A stretch of DNA of 64,000 nucleotides. It comes from MFD01213-c1 sp963704405 (lineage in GTDB: Bacteria > Planctomycetota > Phycisphaerae > Tepidisphaerales > Tepidisphaeraceae). The position numbers and the translations under genes are program-made. The notes under the pieces were generated by a model. That model worked only from the letters and a program-made list of their open reading frames with translations, did no database searches and had not been told where the DNA came from. This document shows, one piece after another, positions 9,154-18,705 of this stretch (positions within the stretch are counted from its first letter, which is position 1; every line of letters begins with the position of its first letter). Location of the stretch: contig OY969903.1 in NCBI GenBank assembly GCA_963704405.1, forward strand, positions 124,001 through 188,000, written 5' to 3'.

Positions 9154-9809
9154 ATCGACGCCGTTAACCTGCGCGCGGCATTAACCGCATTAAGCAAATT
9201 AAAGGTGAAGGAATCATTCGCCTCAACCAGAACGAGGCTGGCATGTGGAGCAATCACGTGCGCCCATTGAATGTCGAGGGATTCTTCAACTTCCCACGTG
9301 CCCGACGGATTACCTGCGCCCGCCGGGTCAGTGGTTGGCAGCGGATTCGCCTGACCGAACTGATTCAATTTAGTGAACGACGGCGGATCGGGCAGCCCGA
9401 ATGTCGCATCAAATGCCTGCAAATCGGTGAATGCATTGGGCAGATCGTACGCGTCTACGATTGCGATCGTCTGTCCGGTGCCATCGCCAATAACGTTGCC
9501 GAAGGTTGTGGCATCGATACCGTATGCGCCGCGCATCTGGGCCGGTGTGTAGCCCTGCGGCGTGGTGGAGCCGACCGCCGTGGGGCGACCGTTCAGCGTG
9601 TGGATCGCATCAGCGCTATAGCGGGGAAGCGCAATAGGATGAACGATCGATGCTTCAGGGGGAATCATGGAAGGATCGACGGCGCTCAGCATGGTGCGCT
9701 GTTCGAGCCGGCCGATTTCAAACCGGACCGAACGCTGCAGTTTTTGATATGCGCCGATTGCCTTCGATGCGGAAGTCCGCAGGGCCCTCGCCTGGTGCTC
9801 GTTTGGCAT
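9141..9809 (-). CDS. S53 peptidase, N-terminal part (frameshifted from 6100-9153)
   Basis: The first 222 residues include the text FEIGRLEQRTMLS, an LEPR-XLL-type motif found near the N-terminus of large secreted planctomycete proteins. The start of the sedolisin fold follows (YTPAQMRGAYGID, GQTIAIVDAYD). The catalytic Glu/Asp pair is in WEVEESLDIQWAH, matching the ExxxD spacing of S53. I see no long pro-kumamolisin-type prodomain. The last residues (LTASMWYP) are an out-of-frame reading: one extra base near 9177 would join NAVNAAR to VNGVDVVSMSFGG in the other frame. Either an indel error or a recent mutation explains this; the rest of the protein shows no decay. Confidence 0.8.
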   Translation of the reverse strand: MPNEHQARALRTSASKAIGAYQKLQRSVRFEIGRLEQRTMLSAVDPSMIPPEASIVHPIALPRYSADAIHTLNGRPTAVGSTTPQGYTPAQMRGAYGIDATTFGNVIGDGTGQTIAIVDAYDLPNAFTDLQAFDATFGLPDPPSFTKLNQFGQANPLPTTDPAGAGNPSGTWEVEESLDIQWAHVIAPHASLVLVEANDSFTFNLLNAVNAARRLTASMWYP

Positions 9810-10262
9810 AAGTCGGATCTCTTTCTCGAACTCTTCCTTGAAGACTCACCGCGGCGGCGGAACAGACACGCCGGCACTTTTAGTCCCAGCCCATTTACCG
9901 TTCGTCGTCGCCACCCGCACGCCACTCCCGGCGCATTATTCATGTGATCTTCGGCGCTGAATCACATTTTGGAGTGAGTGAGATCGCGGACTGATCGCGT
10001 CGGTAAAAGAAAGGGCGGGAACCGCTTAGCGGTAATCCCCATAACCCTCTGCGCAAGAAGGACGGGCTCCTCAAAAAAACAACCCATCCGGCAAAGTCGG
10101 ATTATCCGCCCGCGCCCGCTCGATGTCAAAGGCGAACTGGAGGTGCGACAGAGTGACAAAGTCCTTGCGGATGGTGCGCCTGAGATTTGTCAAATTAGTG
10201 CCCGATCCACATCATCGCGCAACGGGAAGGCGATGCAGATATGGGAAAGGCGAACAGTGGAA
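9810..10262. other. About 450-bp gap between two minus-strand genes
   Basis: It contains the upstream region of the S53 peptidase gene and the tail of the dehydrogenase gene. A small inverted pair (AACCGCTTAGCGGT) lies near 10020-10035 and a run of seven A at about 10073. Open frames seen here run into the antisense of the neighbour and have no recognisable motif. I see no RNA gene. Confidence 0.5.
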
Positions 10263-11021
10263 TCAGGGGCCTTCAGAAAGGCTGGCCATGACAGCCGCGG
10301 CGTCTTGTTTGAATACCCGTTTACTCATCGCACCTGGTTTAGGTTTAAGAAGAGTCAATCGCTGACCGCCGAACTCAGCAACGTAAAGATTGCCGGTGTT
10401 GTAATCTTCGGCAAGGTCCAGGGGATCAACAAACTGGGTGAATCCGTCGATGCCGGCTACGGATTCGGTGATTTTGCCGTCCGGCTGGGCGTTTAAGACC
10501 AGGATGTCTTTCCCGCCGCTGTATCGGGTCGTCAGAATTTTGCCGTTGAGTGCGCCATTGAAGGCGTTGCCTTTATATTCGATGAGGCCATCGCACGAAT
10601 AGCTGTAACCAAGGTTCCACGCCGGCCGCTGCCAGTTGCGATCCGGGAGGGTTCCTTTGGGGTAATCGTGGACTTGGTAGTCGCCTTTGGCGTTGTCTGG
10701 ATTGCCGCCGTTGAGGACGAATTCCCCGCGGGTGACGTTAGGGTGCCCATAATATTTGCCCTTTTCGATCATCACAAAGAGGTCGGGCTGGGTTTCGTGG
10801 ACATTGGCAATCGCGGGGATGGGTGGACCGTTATAAGGGCCTCTTTCACGGCCATCGATGCGGGGCGGGATTTCTGACATGAATTCAGGTGTGCCGGGGG
10901 CCTGCCCGCCGGCCGCACCACCGTTGAGTGCGGAATAGAGATGGCCATTGCTGTGCCAAAGCAGGCTGAAACCGCAACGGACTCCGGTGGCGTACAGCGT
11001 TACCGGATGCCGGGGCTCCAC
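10263..11021 (-). CDS. Sorbosone/glucose dehydrogenase-like protein, C-terminal part
   Basis: This is the second half of a secreted beta-propeller protein whose first half is 11000-12142. It continues with HPVTLYATGVRCGFSLLWHS, then GEFVLNGGNPDN, NWQRPAWNLGYSYSCDGLIEY and YVAEFGGQRLTLLKP, typical of the glucose/sorbosone dehydrogenase (PQQ-type or NHL-like) propeller. The frame change falls at about 11005-11008: with one added base, SPWSPG is followed by PVTLYATGVR, as expected for the family. The GTG at its apparent start is therefore probably not a real start. Oxidation of a sugar or polyol is the likely role; the actual substrate and cofactor are unknown. Confidence 0.75.
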   Translation of the reverse strand: MEPRHPVTLYATGVRCGFSLLWHSNGHLYSALNGGAAGGQAPGTPEFMSEIPPRIDGRERGPYNGPPIPAIANVHETQPDLFVMIEKGKYYGHPNVTRGEFVLNGGNPDNAKGDYQVHDYPKGTLPDRNWQRPAWNLGYSYSCDGLIEYKGNAFNGALNGKILTTRYSGGKDILVLNAQPDGKITESVAGIDGFTQFVDPLDLAEDYNTGNLYVAEFGGQRLTLLKPKPGAMSKRVFKQDAAAVMASLSEGP

Positions 11022-12142
11022 GGGCTATAGTGGCCATCCTCTTCGGTCTTCACGTTCAGAGGGCCCTGACCGGCGGCGATTCGCTGGAGAAGGGCCGCGG
11101 TATCCACACGAAGGCAGGCGGCGTTCAGAAGGTGCTCTTTACGGAGACCCCATTTGTTATCGGCGGCGCCGGTGCTGCTATTTGATCCCTGGTTGAAATA
11201 GAGCGCACCGTCCGGGCCAAATGCGATCTTAAACGAAAGGTGATCCCGCCATGCGCGCGGCAGGCCCACCAGATCATCTTCATACTGATTCAAATCCGGA
11301 CCGGTCAGTCGACTGAGTTTGCAGCTCCAGTCGGGGCAGTGCTCTAACGCCATGACGCCGTGGGTCACCCAGAGGATGAGGCTATCCGGCGTGCTGGCCG
11401 GGTCGAAGCAAACGCCCGTAATCAGCCGATTGCCGGTTGTGCTGTCGGGGCCTTTGTTTCCGTTGATGACCGTGCGAATAACGAACGGTTCGGAAAGTGT
11501 GCCATCCGGCTTGAAGTCGTATCGAAGAATGCGGCCATCGAACGTGCCCGCATACAGGCGATGATCCGGGCCAATGGTAAGGCCTGTAAAAATATTTCCA
11601 TTGGTATCGGGCATCGCCACTTTTTCGAACGCCACGGGATATTCCGAAAGCGAAGCTGAGGTTGCAGTGGTGAAGGTCATGGCGAAAGGTTTGAACAAAC
11701 CTTCCGGACCGCCGCTGGTGTCACGGACACCGTTGCAGGTGAATTCGTATTTAGTGCCGGGATCAAGCATGTCTGACGGTTGAAATACAATCGCATCACC
11801 TGCGCCCGACGTATTGACGTGACCAGGCACCTCGATGCGGGATTCGCCGTCAATTTTGAAAAGCTTGACGGTGTTGATGTTCATGGTGCGGGCATCAATG
11901 CCGTGCCCGAAATTGGGGAGGAACACGTCGGCGGCGACAAACGCATTGGGAAGCACGCCGCGCTCAAGATTGTGGGGGCGCGTCAGCGATACGATCGGCT
12001 GTGGAGGCGGCTGGGCGTGGGCTTTTTCCCATTCAGCGAAATGAATGGCTTCGCCATAAAGCGCGCAAATGGAAATGGTGCCGAAACACCAGACAATGGC
12101 CGAGCGGAGGGTGATTCCAGAGAACAGGCGATTCGTTGGCAT
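11000..12142 (-). CDS. Sorbosone/glucose dehydrogenase-like protein, N-terminal part with Ig-like domain
   Basis: The protein begins with an export signal (ITLRSAIVWCFGTISICALYG). After about residue 50 comes a bacterial Ig-like domain of the SbsA/Big_5 type (from LTRPHNLERGVLPN to FKPFAMTFTT). The first blades of a propeller follow: GLTIGPDHRLYAGTFDGRIL, ITGVCFDPASTPDSLILWVTH and LSFKIAFGPDGALYFNQGS. It ends early at SPWSPGIR because of a frame break; the rest is in 10263-11021. Together the two parts would make about 630 residues, a normal size for this family. It is a single-gene unit, divergent from the serine hydrolase. Confidence 0.75.
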   Translation of the reverse strand: MPTNRLFSGITLRSAIVWCFGTISICALYGEAIHFAEWEKAHAQPPPQPIVSLTRPHNLERGVLPNAFVAADVFLPNFGHGIDARTMNINTVKLFKIDGESRIEVPGHVNTSGAGDAIVFQPSDMLDPGTKYEFTCNGVRDTSGGPEGLFKPFAMTFTTATSASLSEYPVAFEKVAMPDTNGNIFTGLTIGPDHRLYAGTFDGRILRYDFKPDGTLSEPFVIRTVINGNKGPDSTTGNRLITGVCFDPASTPDSLILWVTHGVMALEHCPDWSCKLSRLTGPDLNQYEDDLVGLPRAWRDHLSFKIAFGPDGALYFNQGSNSSTGAADNKWGLRKEHLLNAACLRVDTAALLQRIAAGQGPLNVKTEEDGHYSPWSPGIR

Positions 12143-12429
12143 GGGTCGTTGTCTCGTTCCTGAGCGGCGAAATCCGTTTTATCGGACTCCCTTTACTACG
12201 ACGATTACAAGGCGGCGGATCGGCATAAGCGAGCCCAATCCGAACCTATGGTTTATCGGCGGAGTTGATCGATCCAGCACAAAGTTCGTGCATGTTATCC
12301 GGGGAAGGGGCAAAGAGTCATCCGATCACCTCGTGCGAGCAAAAGATTGACGGGAATTTGATATGGAATCGTCGCAGGATTTGCAGTGCGGATAAATTTG
12401 CTGTCGACGCGTCACGCAGTTTGCTGACA

Positions 12430-13572
12430 ATGCCGATCATGTCGTCCGTTCAGAACATTCTTCCAAAAACCTTTGATGCGATTCACTCCGGAATGGCGGT
12501 GGGTCTCCATGTTGGCGCCCAGATGCACGCCTGGAAGGCAGGCCAGACCATCGCCAGCTTCGCCGTCGGCGAAGCCCGGCCGGGCGTGCCAATGACAACG
12601 GACACGCTGATGCTGTGGCTGTCGTCAACCAAACCGATCGCCGCAGTTTGCGTCGCGCAGTTATGGGAGCGGGGGAAATTGAGCTTGGACGATCGCGTCG
12701 GCCTGCACATTCCGGAATTTGGCAAGAATGGGAAAGAGCCCATCACAATCCGCCACCTTCTGACCCACACCGCCGGCATTCGCGCGGCTGCAAGCAATTC
12801 GTCCCGGGATCCGTGGGACATCACGATCCAGAAAATCTGCGATTCGAGACTGGAACCAGGCTGGGTGCCGGGGCTGAAGGCGGGCTACCACGTCGCATCA
12901 AGCTGGTTCATCCTCGGCGAACTGGTTCGACGAATCGACGGGCGGCCATTTGAACAATACGTACGCGATGAGGTTTTTTTGCCGCTGCGAATGATCGACA
13001 GTTGGGTGGGGCTGCCGCCGGGGCAATATGCGGCGTATGGCGAGCGGATCGGAATCATGCTCAACACCGACGGACCCCAGGCCAAGCCGCACACCTGGGA
13101 CACGCCGGAGAACACGGCGCTTTGCAAACCAGGCGGAAACGGCCGGGGGCCGGTCAGCGAATTATCGCGATTCTATCAGATGCTGCTAAACGGCGGAACG
13201 CTTGATGGCGCAAGGATTATTTCGCCACAAACAGTGGATGCAATGACGGCACGACATCGCGTCGGAATGTTCGATCACACCTTCAAGCACGTGATGGACT
13301 GGGGGCTGGGATTCATTCCAAATAACAACCAGTACGGAATCAACACCATCCGCTACGGATACGGCCCACACGCGACCTGGCGCACGTTCGGCCACAGCGG
13401 GCATCAATCATCCGTCGCGTTTGCAGATCCAAAGCATCAGCTTGCCGTGGCGGTGGTGTTTAATGGAACACCGGGAGAGGCAAGGCATGATGCGCGAATT
13501 CGACAGGTCCTTGCGGCTGTTTACGAAGATTTGGGAAAGGGGACATCCACCTCGCCTGACAGGAACGAATGA
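12430..13572 (+). CDS. Serine hydrolase, class C beta-lactamase / EstB-like
   Basis: The 380-residue protein has the SxxK motif in WLSSTKPIAAV, a tyrosine motif position in AGYHVASSW, and the HxG triad in FGHSGHQSS. IRHLLTHTAGI is the usual strand-helix of the family. Together these mark a penicillin-binding-protein-like serine hydrolase (esterase or D-amino peptidase type) rather than a proven antibiotic-degrading enzyme. I chose the ATG at 12430 because the open frame upstream has no family similarity; an ATG nine bases later is also possible. No signal peptide is visible, so the enzyme may be cytoplasmic. Confidence 0.8.
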   Translation: MPIMSSVQNILPKTFDAIHSGMAVGLHVGAQMHAWKAGQTIASFAVGEARPGVPMTTDTLMLWLSSTKPIAAVCVAQLWERGKLSLDDRVGLHIPEFGKNGKEPITIRHLLTHTAGIRAAASNSSRDPWDITIQKICDSRLEPGWVPGLKAGYHVASSWFILGELVRRIDGRPFEQYVRDEVFLPLRMIDSWVGLPPGQYAAYGERIGIMLNTDGPQAKPHTWDTPENTALCKPGGNGRGPVSELSRFYQMLLNGGTLDGARIISPQTVDAMTARHRVGMFDHTFKHVMDWGLGFIPNNNQYGINTIRYGYGPHATWRTFGHSGHQSSVAFADPKHQLAVAVVFNGTPGEARHDARIRQVLAAVYEDLGKGTSTSPDRNE

Positions 13573-13728
13573 CGAACGAATGACGAGAAGAGCAGATTGA
13601 TCTAAAAAGAGCAGGGCGATGCGAAAGTTACGCGTCTCAAGGGAAGGCCCGCCAAAAAGGTGCAGAAACCCATTGGCCACCGGTACAATCCCGTTTCCGA
13701 TTTCCCGGGTGAAACCAAGGAGCATGTC

Positions 13729-15858
13729 ATGCGCGAAGTTTTGGCTACAGCAGTGTTGATGGCGGCGATTGCCGCGGTGCCGGCCGTGAGCCCTGGGCAG
13801 GTAGCCGTCGCGGCGCCGGCGACGCAGCCGGTTGGGTCGGCCGCGAATGTTCCGGTGAAAGAAGTTGTGCTCTTTTCTTCCGGGGTTGGATATTTTGAAC
13901 ACTTCGGCACGATTCGCGGGGACGGCAGCACCGAACTCCGTTTCAAAACCAATCAGATCAACGACATCCTCAAGAGCCTCGTCCTTCAGGATATGGATGG
14001 CGGCCGCATCACAACGATCACATACCCTTCGCAGGATCCGATCGCCAAGACGCTGAAGAGCTTTCAGGTGGACATCACGGCGAATCCGCCGCTGGCGGAA
14101 TTATTGAACCAACTGCGCGGCGCAAAGGTGACGCTCGCCATGAGCGGCGAACAGATGCAGGGCGTGATCCTCGGTGTGGAAAAAAAGAAACGCGTTGTGG
14201 GCATCAAAGGGGATCAGACGATCGAGGAATCGGTGCTGAACCTTGTGACCGGCGGAAAGATCATCTCGCAGCCGCTCGATGAGGTGAATTCCATCGTGCT
14301 GGATGATCCGCAGCTTCAGGAGGAATTGGGCAAGGCGCTGGCGGCGCTGGCCGGCGCACGGGACCAGGACAAGAAGCCGATGACGATCAACTTCACCGGC
14401 CAAGGCGAGCGGCGGGTGCGGCTTGGGTATGTCGTCGAAACACCCGTCTGGAAAACAAGCTATCGGCTCATCCTGGGAGAGGCGAAGCCAAACGATGCCG
14501 CCACCAGCGAAGGAAGTGTCCAGGGCTGGGCGATTGTCGAAAACCAGACGGATAACGACTGGAACAACGTGCAGCTCTCACTGGTGAGTGGCCGACCGAT
14601 TTCGTTCATCGAGGATTTATATCAACCGATGTACATTCCGCGGCCGGTAGTGAAGCCGGAGCTATATGCAAGCCTGCGCCCGCAGACGTATGAGGGAGGA
14701 ATGGAAGAAAAGCCGCGGCAGATGGCCGCCGCCGTTGGGATGGCAGGTTCGGGCCGGGGAGGTGGTGGCGGAGGAGGAGGGGGTGAATACCTCAGAAAGT
14801 CAGCGGCCGAGAGCGTGCCTGCGGATCAGATGAGTACCGCAGCCCCGATGGCGCAACCAATGGACGCTGCCGCCTCAATCGAATCGCTGGCGTCGGCGGC
14901 GAAGGTAGGTGAATTATTCCAGTACACCGTCGGCAACGTTTCACTTCCGCGGCAGCGGTCGGCCATGATCCCGATCATCACCGATCCAATTGAGGTGGAG
15001 CGATTGTCGATTTTCAACGCCGCGGTGATGGCGCGGAATCCTCTGAACGGCGCTCGGCTGAAGAACACAACGCAAAAGCACCTGCTCGCCGGGCCGGTGA
15101 CGGTGATCGACGGAGCGACATACGCCGGCGATGCGCAAATTGATGACGTGCCACCCGGCCAGGAGCGGTTACTGAGTTATGGAGTGGATCTGCAAATGCT
15201 CGTTGATGCAAAAAACGAGACCAGCGACAGCCAGTTGCAGACTGGCAAAATCGTGAAAGGCGTTCTGTATCTCACGCGCAAGGAGGTGCGGTCGCAGGAT
15301 TACGTCGCCGACAATAAGAGCGATCACGATAAGATGCTGGTGATCGAGCATCCGCGCGAGATGAACTGGCAGTTGGTGGATACGGACAAGCCGCTTGAAG
15401 TGACCGACGCGCTCTATCGCTTCAAGGAAAAAGTGCCTGCCGGAAAACAGACGAAGCTGACCGTCAAAGAGCAAATTGTGCAGCAGGAAGAAGTTGCGAT
15501 TTTGGCGGCGGATGTCGGGCAAATTGAGGTTTATCAAAAGGCCGGCGAAATCCCTGCGAATGTGAAGGACGCACTCGCTAAGGCGATGCAGTTGAAGCAG
15601 GCCGCCATCGACACACAGCGGCAGTTGGATGAGGCCAAGGCAAAGCTGACTGACATCACGGCGGAGCAAAATCGCATCCGCGAAAACATGAAAACAGTCA
15701 GCGAAACCAGCCAGTATTACACCCGCCTCATGACCAAACTGAATGACCAGGAAACACAGATCGAAAAATCGCAGGCCGAGATCGAAGAATTGCAGAAAAC
15801 ATCAGACAAAGAGCGCGGCGACCTTGAGGACTATCTGGCGGGCTTGAATATTGGTTGA
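13729..15858 (+). CDS. DUF4139 domain protein, exported
   Basis: The start at 13729 follows a good ribosome site (AAGGAG, 7 bases upstream) and opens a signal peptide (REVLATAVLMAAIAAVPAVS). The 709-residue product has an N-terminal beta domain (VVLFSSGVGYFEHFG, INDILKSLVLQDMDGG), then the DUF4139 core (GYVVETPVWKTSYRLIL, WAIVENQTDNDWNNVQLSLV). A Gly run lies near residue 345, a second beta part follows, and the C-terminus is a predicted coiled coil (from AKAMQLKQAAIDTQRQLDEA to the end). The family is widespread and of unknown function; export to the periplasm is likely. It stands alone between two unrelated genes. Confidence 0.8.
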   Translation: MREVLATAVLMAAIAAVPAVSPGQVAVAAPATQPVGSAANVPVKEVVLFSSGVGYFEHFGTIRGDGSTELRFKTNQINDILKSLVLQDMDGGRITTITYPSQDPIAKTLKSFQVDITANPPLAELLNQLRGAKVTLAMSGEQMQGVILGVEKKKRVVGIKGDQTIEESVLNLVTGGKIISQPLDEVNSIVLDDPQLQEELGKALAALAGARDQDKKPMTINFTGQGERRVRLGYVVETPVWKTSYRLILGEAKPNDAATSEGSVQGWAIVENQTDNDWNNVQLSLVSGRPISFIEDLYQPMYIPRPVVKPELYASLRPQTYEGGMEEKPRQMAAAVGMAGSGRGGGGGGGGGEYLRKSAAESVPADQMSTAAPMAQPMDAAASIESLASAAKVGELFQYTVGNVSLPRQRSAMIPIITDPIEVERLSIFNAAVMARNPLNGARLKNTTQKHLLAGPVTVIDGATYAGDAQIDDVPPGQERLLSYGVDLQMLVDAKNETSDSQLQTGKIVKGVLYLTRKEVRSQDYVADNKSDHDKMLVIEHPREMNWQLVDTDKPLEVTDALYRFKEKVPAGKQTKLTVKEQIVQQEEVAILAADVGQIEVYQKAGEIPANVKDALAKAMQLKQAAIDTQRQLDEAKAKLTDITAEQNRIRENMKTVSETSQYYTRLMTKLNDQETQIEKSQAEIEELQKTSDKERGDLEDYLAGLNIG

Positions 15859-15933
15859 TTTGGAGCGGCGAACCAGAGCATCTGTGCGTGATACACGGTA
15901 CAATCCGGCGATCCACCGCGGGGACGGCTACGT

Positions 15934-16335
15934 ATGAATGACAAACCAATCGAAGGCTTGGAAATTCGCAACAGCGAAGGCGCCGACGGCAAAACGCTGA
16001 AGCAGTTTTACCAGGCATGTGGTTTTGATAATGGCCGCTCACCGGAACAGTATCGGCGGGCGTTCGCCAACAGCATCGCGCGCATCGCATTCCTGAACGG
16101 CGAAATGGTCGGGGCGGGACGGGCGATCACCGACGGTGTTCGCTGTGCGGCGATGTTCGATATTTGCGTCCTGCCGGCTCATCGCCGAAGGGGGATCGGA
16201 CGGATGGTCGTGCAGAGCCTGCTCGCTGTCGTTCCCGGGCAATTTGCGATCCTAAGCTGCACCCCGGACGTACATGCGTTTTATGCAGGGCTTGGATTTC
16301 GACCGGAAAATGGCGCGATGGTCATCGACGGTTAA
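15934..16335 (+). CDS. GNAT family N-acetyltransferase
   Basis: This 133-residue protein has the acetyl-CoA-binding motif A of GNAT enzymes: FDICVLPAHRRRGIGRMVVQ, where RRRGIG is the pyrophosphate loop. It ends with the family-typical AFYAGLGFRP. The size is that of a single-domain acetyltransferase. It lies just upstream of the topoisomerase VI promoter and is not obviously part of that unit. The acceptor substrate cannot be told from the sequence. Confidence 0.85.
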   Translation: MNDKPIEGLEIRNSEGADGKTLKQFYQACGFDNGRSPEQYRRAFANSIARIAFLNGEMVGAGRAITDGVRCAAMFDICVLPAHRRRGIGRMVVQSLLAVVPGQFAILSCTPDVHAFYAGLGFRPENGAMVIDG

Positions 16336-16364
16336 TTAACATTCGCATAAAACGTGTTTAACAA

Positions 16365-16393
16365 TTGAAAAAGTTCAATGAATACCGTACAAT
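16365..16393 (+). promoter_or_regulatory. Sigma70-like promoter of the topoisomerase VI operon
   Basis: TTGAAA (16365-16370) and TACAAT (16388-16393) are separated by exactly 17 bases. They lie in an AT-rich stretch that contrasts with the GC-rich surroundings, about 100 bp before the top6B start. Confidence 0.75.
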
Positions 16394-16496
16394 AACCTAA
16401 CAAGCAGGCTGGAGCAGAACGACCCCTTCGACCGATAAATAGGGAGAATCTCGTTGGAAGTATAAAGGATTACACTTGGGGCGGAGGAGCCATGGA

Positions 16497-18446
16497 ATGG
16501 CACACAATGGACTGGATGCATCAGCGGGACAGACGGATTCAATGATGGCTAAAGGAACGATCGTCAAGGAAATTGCGAAAAATCAGGCTGAACCCGTGAA
16601 AAAGGCCCGGCGAGAAACAGCCGAGTCGATGGCGCTAAAGCAGAAGGATATCGCGGTTAGCGAATTCTTTGCAAAGAACCGCCATTTACTGGGCTTTGAC
16701 AATCCGCGAAAAGCGCTGCTCACAACCGTCAAAGAAGCGGTCGACAACTCGCTGGACGCGTGCGAAGAAGGCGGGATTCTGCCGAATGTCACCGTTGTGA
16801 TTGAAGATCTGCAACCAGACCGACCGCCGACGGCCAAGCAGTCGCGCTATCGCGTGACGGTGGTCGATAATGGGCCCGGGATTATCCGCAAGCAGGTTGA
16901 AAATGTATTTGGGCGGCTGCTGTTTGGCAGCAAGTTCCATCGCCTGAAGATGAGCCGCGGGCAGCAGGGCATCGGAATCAGCGCGGCGGGCATGTACGGC
17001 CTCATCACCACGGGCAAACCGATGGTGATTCATACGCGGCCGAGTGCGAAAAAGCCCGCACATCACATCGAATTGGCGATGAACACCAAGACCAACCGCG
17101 CCGAGGTGACGGTTGACGATGAGACCAACGATTTTCCGCCGCAGAGGTTCAAGACGGTGACGGCCGGCACGCGCGATCCGGGATTTTTAAACCCGGAAGA
17201 TTACATCACCGGCACCAGCGTCAGTATTGAACTGGAAGGCCGATACCAGAAGGGCCGCGGCAGCGTCGATGAATTCCTGGAACTGACGGCGATCGCCAAT
17301 CCGCATGCACGAATCACATTCGTGCCACCCAGCCGTGTGAGCGCTGATGAACAGGAAGAACTGCCGCTGACGAACGCAAAAAAGGACGCGACGGCGGCAG
17401 CCGGTTTGAACGAAGAGGCGGCGCACACCGCCGCCGCGGAAGAAGTGACCGCGCCATCCGGCGTCGATCCAAGCATTACCACCATCGAAAAAAATGGTGT
17501 GATTTTCTTCCCGCGCGGCACCGATCAATTGCCGCCGGAGACGAAGGAAATCCAGCCGCACCCCAAAGGGATCGAACTCGGCATCCTCATTCAGATGATG
17601 AAGGATTACGAGGACGCGAACAAAGGAGGCGGCACCCTCTACAACTTCCTGCAGGAAAAGTTCAGCCGGATCAGCCCGGGCAAGGCCGGGGAATTCTGCA
17701 AGGCAATCGGGGCACATAGCCGCACGAAAGTAGGCGACGTTGTTCCGGCGCAGATCGAGAAACTATTCAAGGAATTTCAGGAAGCGAAACTGCCGGCTCC
17801 TCCGACGGATTGCCTTGCGCCCATCGGTGTGCGGCAGATGCTCGCCGGCATGCTGAAAGGCGTGAAGGCCGAGTTTTACGCGGCCAGCTCGCGCGAGCCC
17901 GATGTCTATCGCGGCCGCCCGTTCCAGATCGAAGCCGCCATCGCCTTTGGCGGTGAATTGGCCGCTGATGATTCGGCCCGCGTGATCCGCTTTGCCAATC
18001 GAGTGCCGCTGTTGTTCCAGCAGAGCGCGTGCAGCAGCTTCAAGGCCGTCGCCGAGACGGGCTGGCGAAATTACAACCTCAGTCAGCCGCGGGGGTCGGT
18101 GCCTGTCGGGCCTTTGGTCATCATGATCCATATGGCGAGCGTCTGGGTGCCGTTCACCAGCGAATCGAAGGAAGCGATCGCGGATTACGATGAGATTCGC
18201 AAAGAGATGAAGCTGGCGCTGATGGAGTGCGGCCGAAAGCTCGGCACGTATCTCCGCAAGCGGCAGAAGATGCTGAAGGAATCCGCCCGGCGCGATGTGT
18301 TCGAGCGCTACATCGGCGAGATCAGCAAGGCGATCAACGCCATCAACGGCACGGATGCCAGGAAGCTTTATGATGCCCTTCTGACCGAGGCGCAGAGCGC
18401 ACGGCCATCGCCGACGCACGTCTCGACGAAGAAGGCCGCACGCTGA
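16497..18446 (+). CDS. top6B: DNA topoisomerase VI subunit B
   Basis: This is the ATP-binding subunit of the type IIB topoisomerase that relaxes and unlinks DNA together with subunit A. GHKL ATPase motifs are clear: KEAVDNSLDACEE (about residues 78-90), VVDNGPGI and SRGQQGIGISAAGMYG. The transducer domain shows GRPFQIEAAIAFGGEL, ANRVPLLFQQSAC and HMASVWVPFTSESKEA. I place the start at ATG 16497, seven bases after GGAGGAG; a TTG at 16476 is the earliest alternative. The frame ends at 18446 in a poor tail (ARPSPTHVSTKKAAR), while another frame continues with good protein sequence to 18655, so one base is probably missing near 18392. First gene of an operon with hicB, hicA and top6A. Confidence 0.92.
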   Translation: MAHNGLDASAGQTDSMMAKGTIVKEIAKNQAEPVKKARRETAESMALKQKDIAVSEFFAKNRHLLGFDNPRKALLTTVKEAVDNSLDACEEGGILPNVTVVIEDLQPDRPPTAKQSRYRVTVVDNGPGIIRKQVENVFGRLLFGSKFHRLKMSRGQQGIGISAAGMYGLITTGKPMVIHTRPSAKKPAHHIELAMNTKTNRAEVTVDDETNDFPPQRFKTVTAGTRDPGFLNPEDYITGTSVSIELEGRYQKGRGSVDEFLELTAIANPHARITFVPPSRVSADEQEELPLTNAKKDATAAAGLNEEAAHTAAAEEVTAPSGVDPSITTIEKNGVIFFPRGTDQLPPETKEIQPHPKGIELGILIQMMKDYEDANKGGGTLYNFLQEKFSRISPGKAGEFCKAIGAHSRTKVGDVVPAQIEKLFKEFQEAKLPAPPTDCLAPIGVRQMLAGMLKGVKAEFYAASSREPDVYRGRPFQIEAAIAFGGELAADDSARVIRFANRVPLLFQQSACSSFKAVAETGWRNYNLSQPRGSVPVGPLVIMIHMASVWVPFTSESKEAIADYDEIRKEMKLALMECGRKLGTYLRKRQKMLKESARRDVFERYIGEISKAINAINGTDARKLYDALLTEAQSARPSPTHVSTKKAAR

Positions 18447-18655
18447 AAAAGGATGAAACTGAAGAACTGAAGAACGACGAAGGCGTGGTGATGGTTGAAA
18501 GCCGGGCTGCGCATCTGGCGCAGAGCGAGACGGATGCTTCATCGGATGCGGAACCAACGAAATCGGACGGGAATGGCGATAGCGACCTTGTGAAGCTCAG
18601 CGGGAAGCCAACGAAAGCCAAAAAGAAGCCGTCGAAGGATCGCGATTTGTTCTAA
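18392..18655 (+). other. top6B: Probable true C-terminus of Top6B in another frame
   Basis: After LTEAQ a shift of one base gives ERTAIADARLDEEGRTLKKD, then an acidic and polar linker. It ends in a basic tail (LSGKPTKAKKKPSKDRDLF) with a stop at 18653-18655. This reads like a real charged C-terminal extension, not random sequence, and has no start codon of its own that would make sense. An indel error or a natural frameshift would both explain it. Confidence 0.65.
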
Positions 18656-18705
18656 TTTCTGCGGATAGTGAAGTTGCAAAGCGATGCCTGATTGGCCTAT
18701 TCCCT

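Noticed and set aside
9978..10496. Plus-strand open frame in the gap and over the dehydrogenase end
   Set aside because: Half of it is antisense to a recognised protein and the other half has no protein-like features.
14740..14790. GGTGGTGGCGGAGG run as a repeat or G-quadruplex element
   Set aside because: It simply encodes a Gly-rich linker of the DUF4139 protein; no further support.
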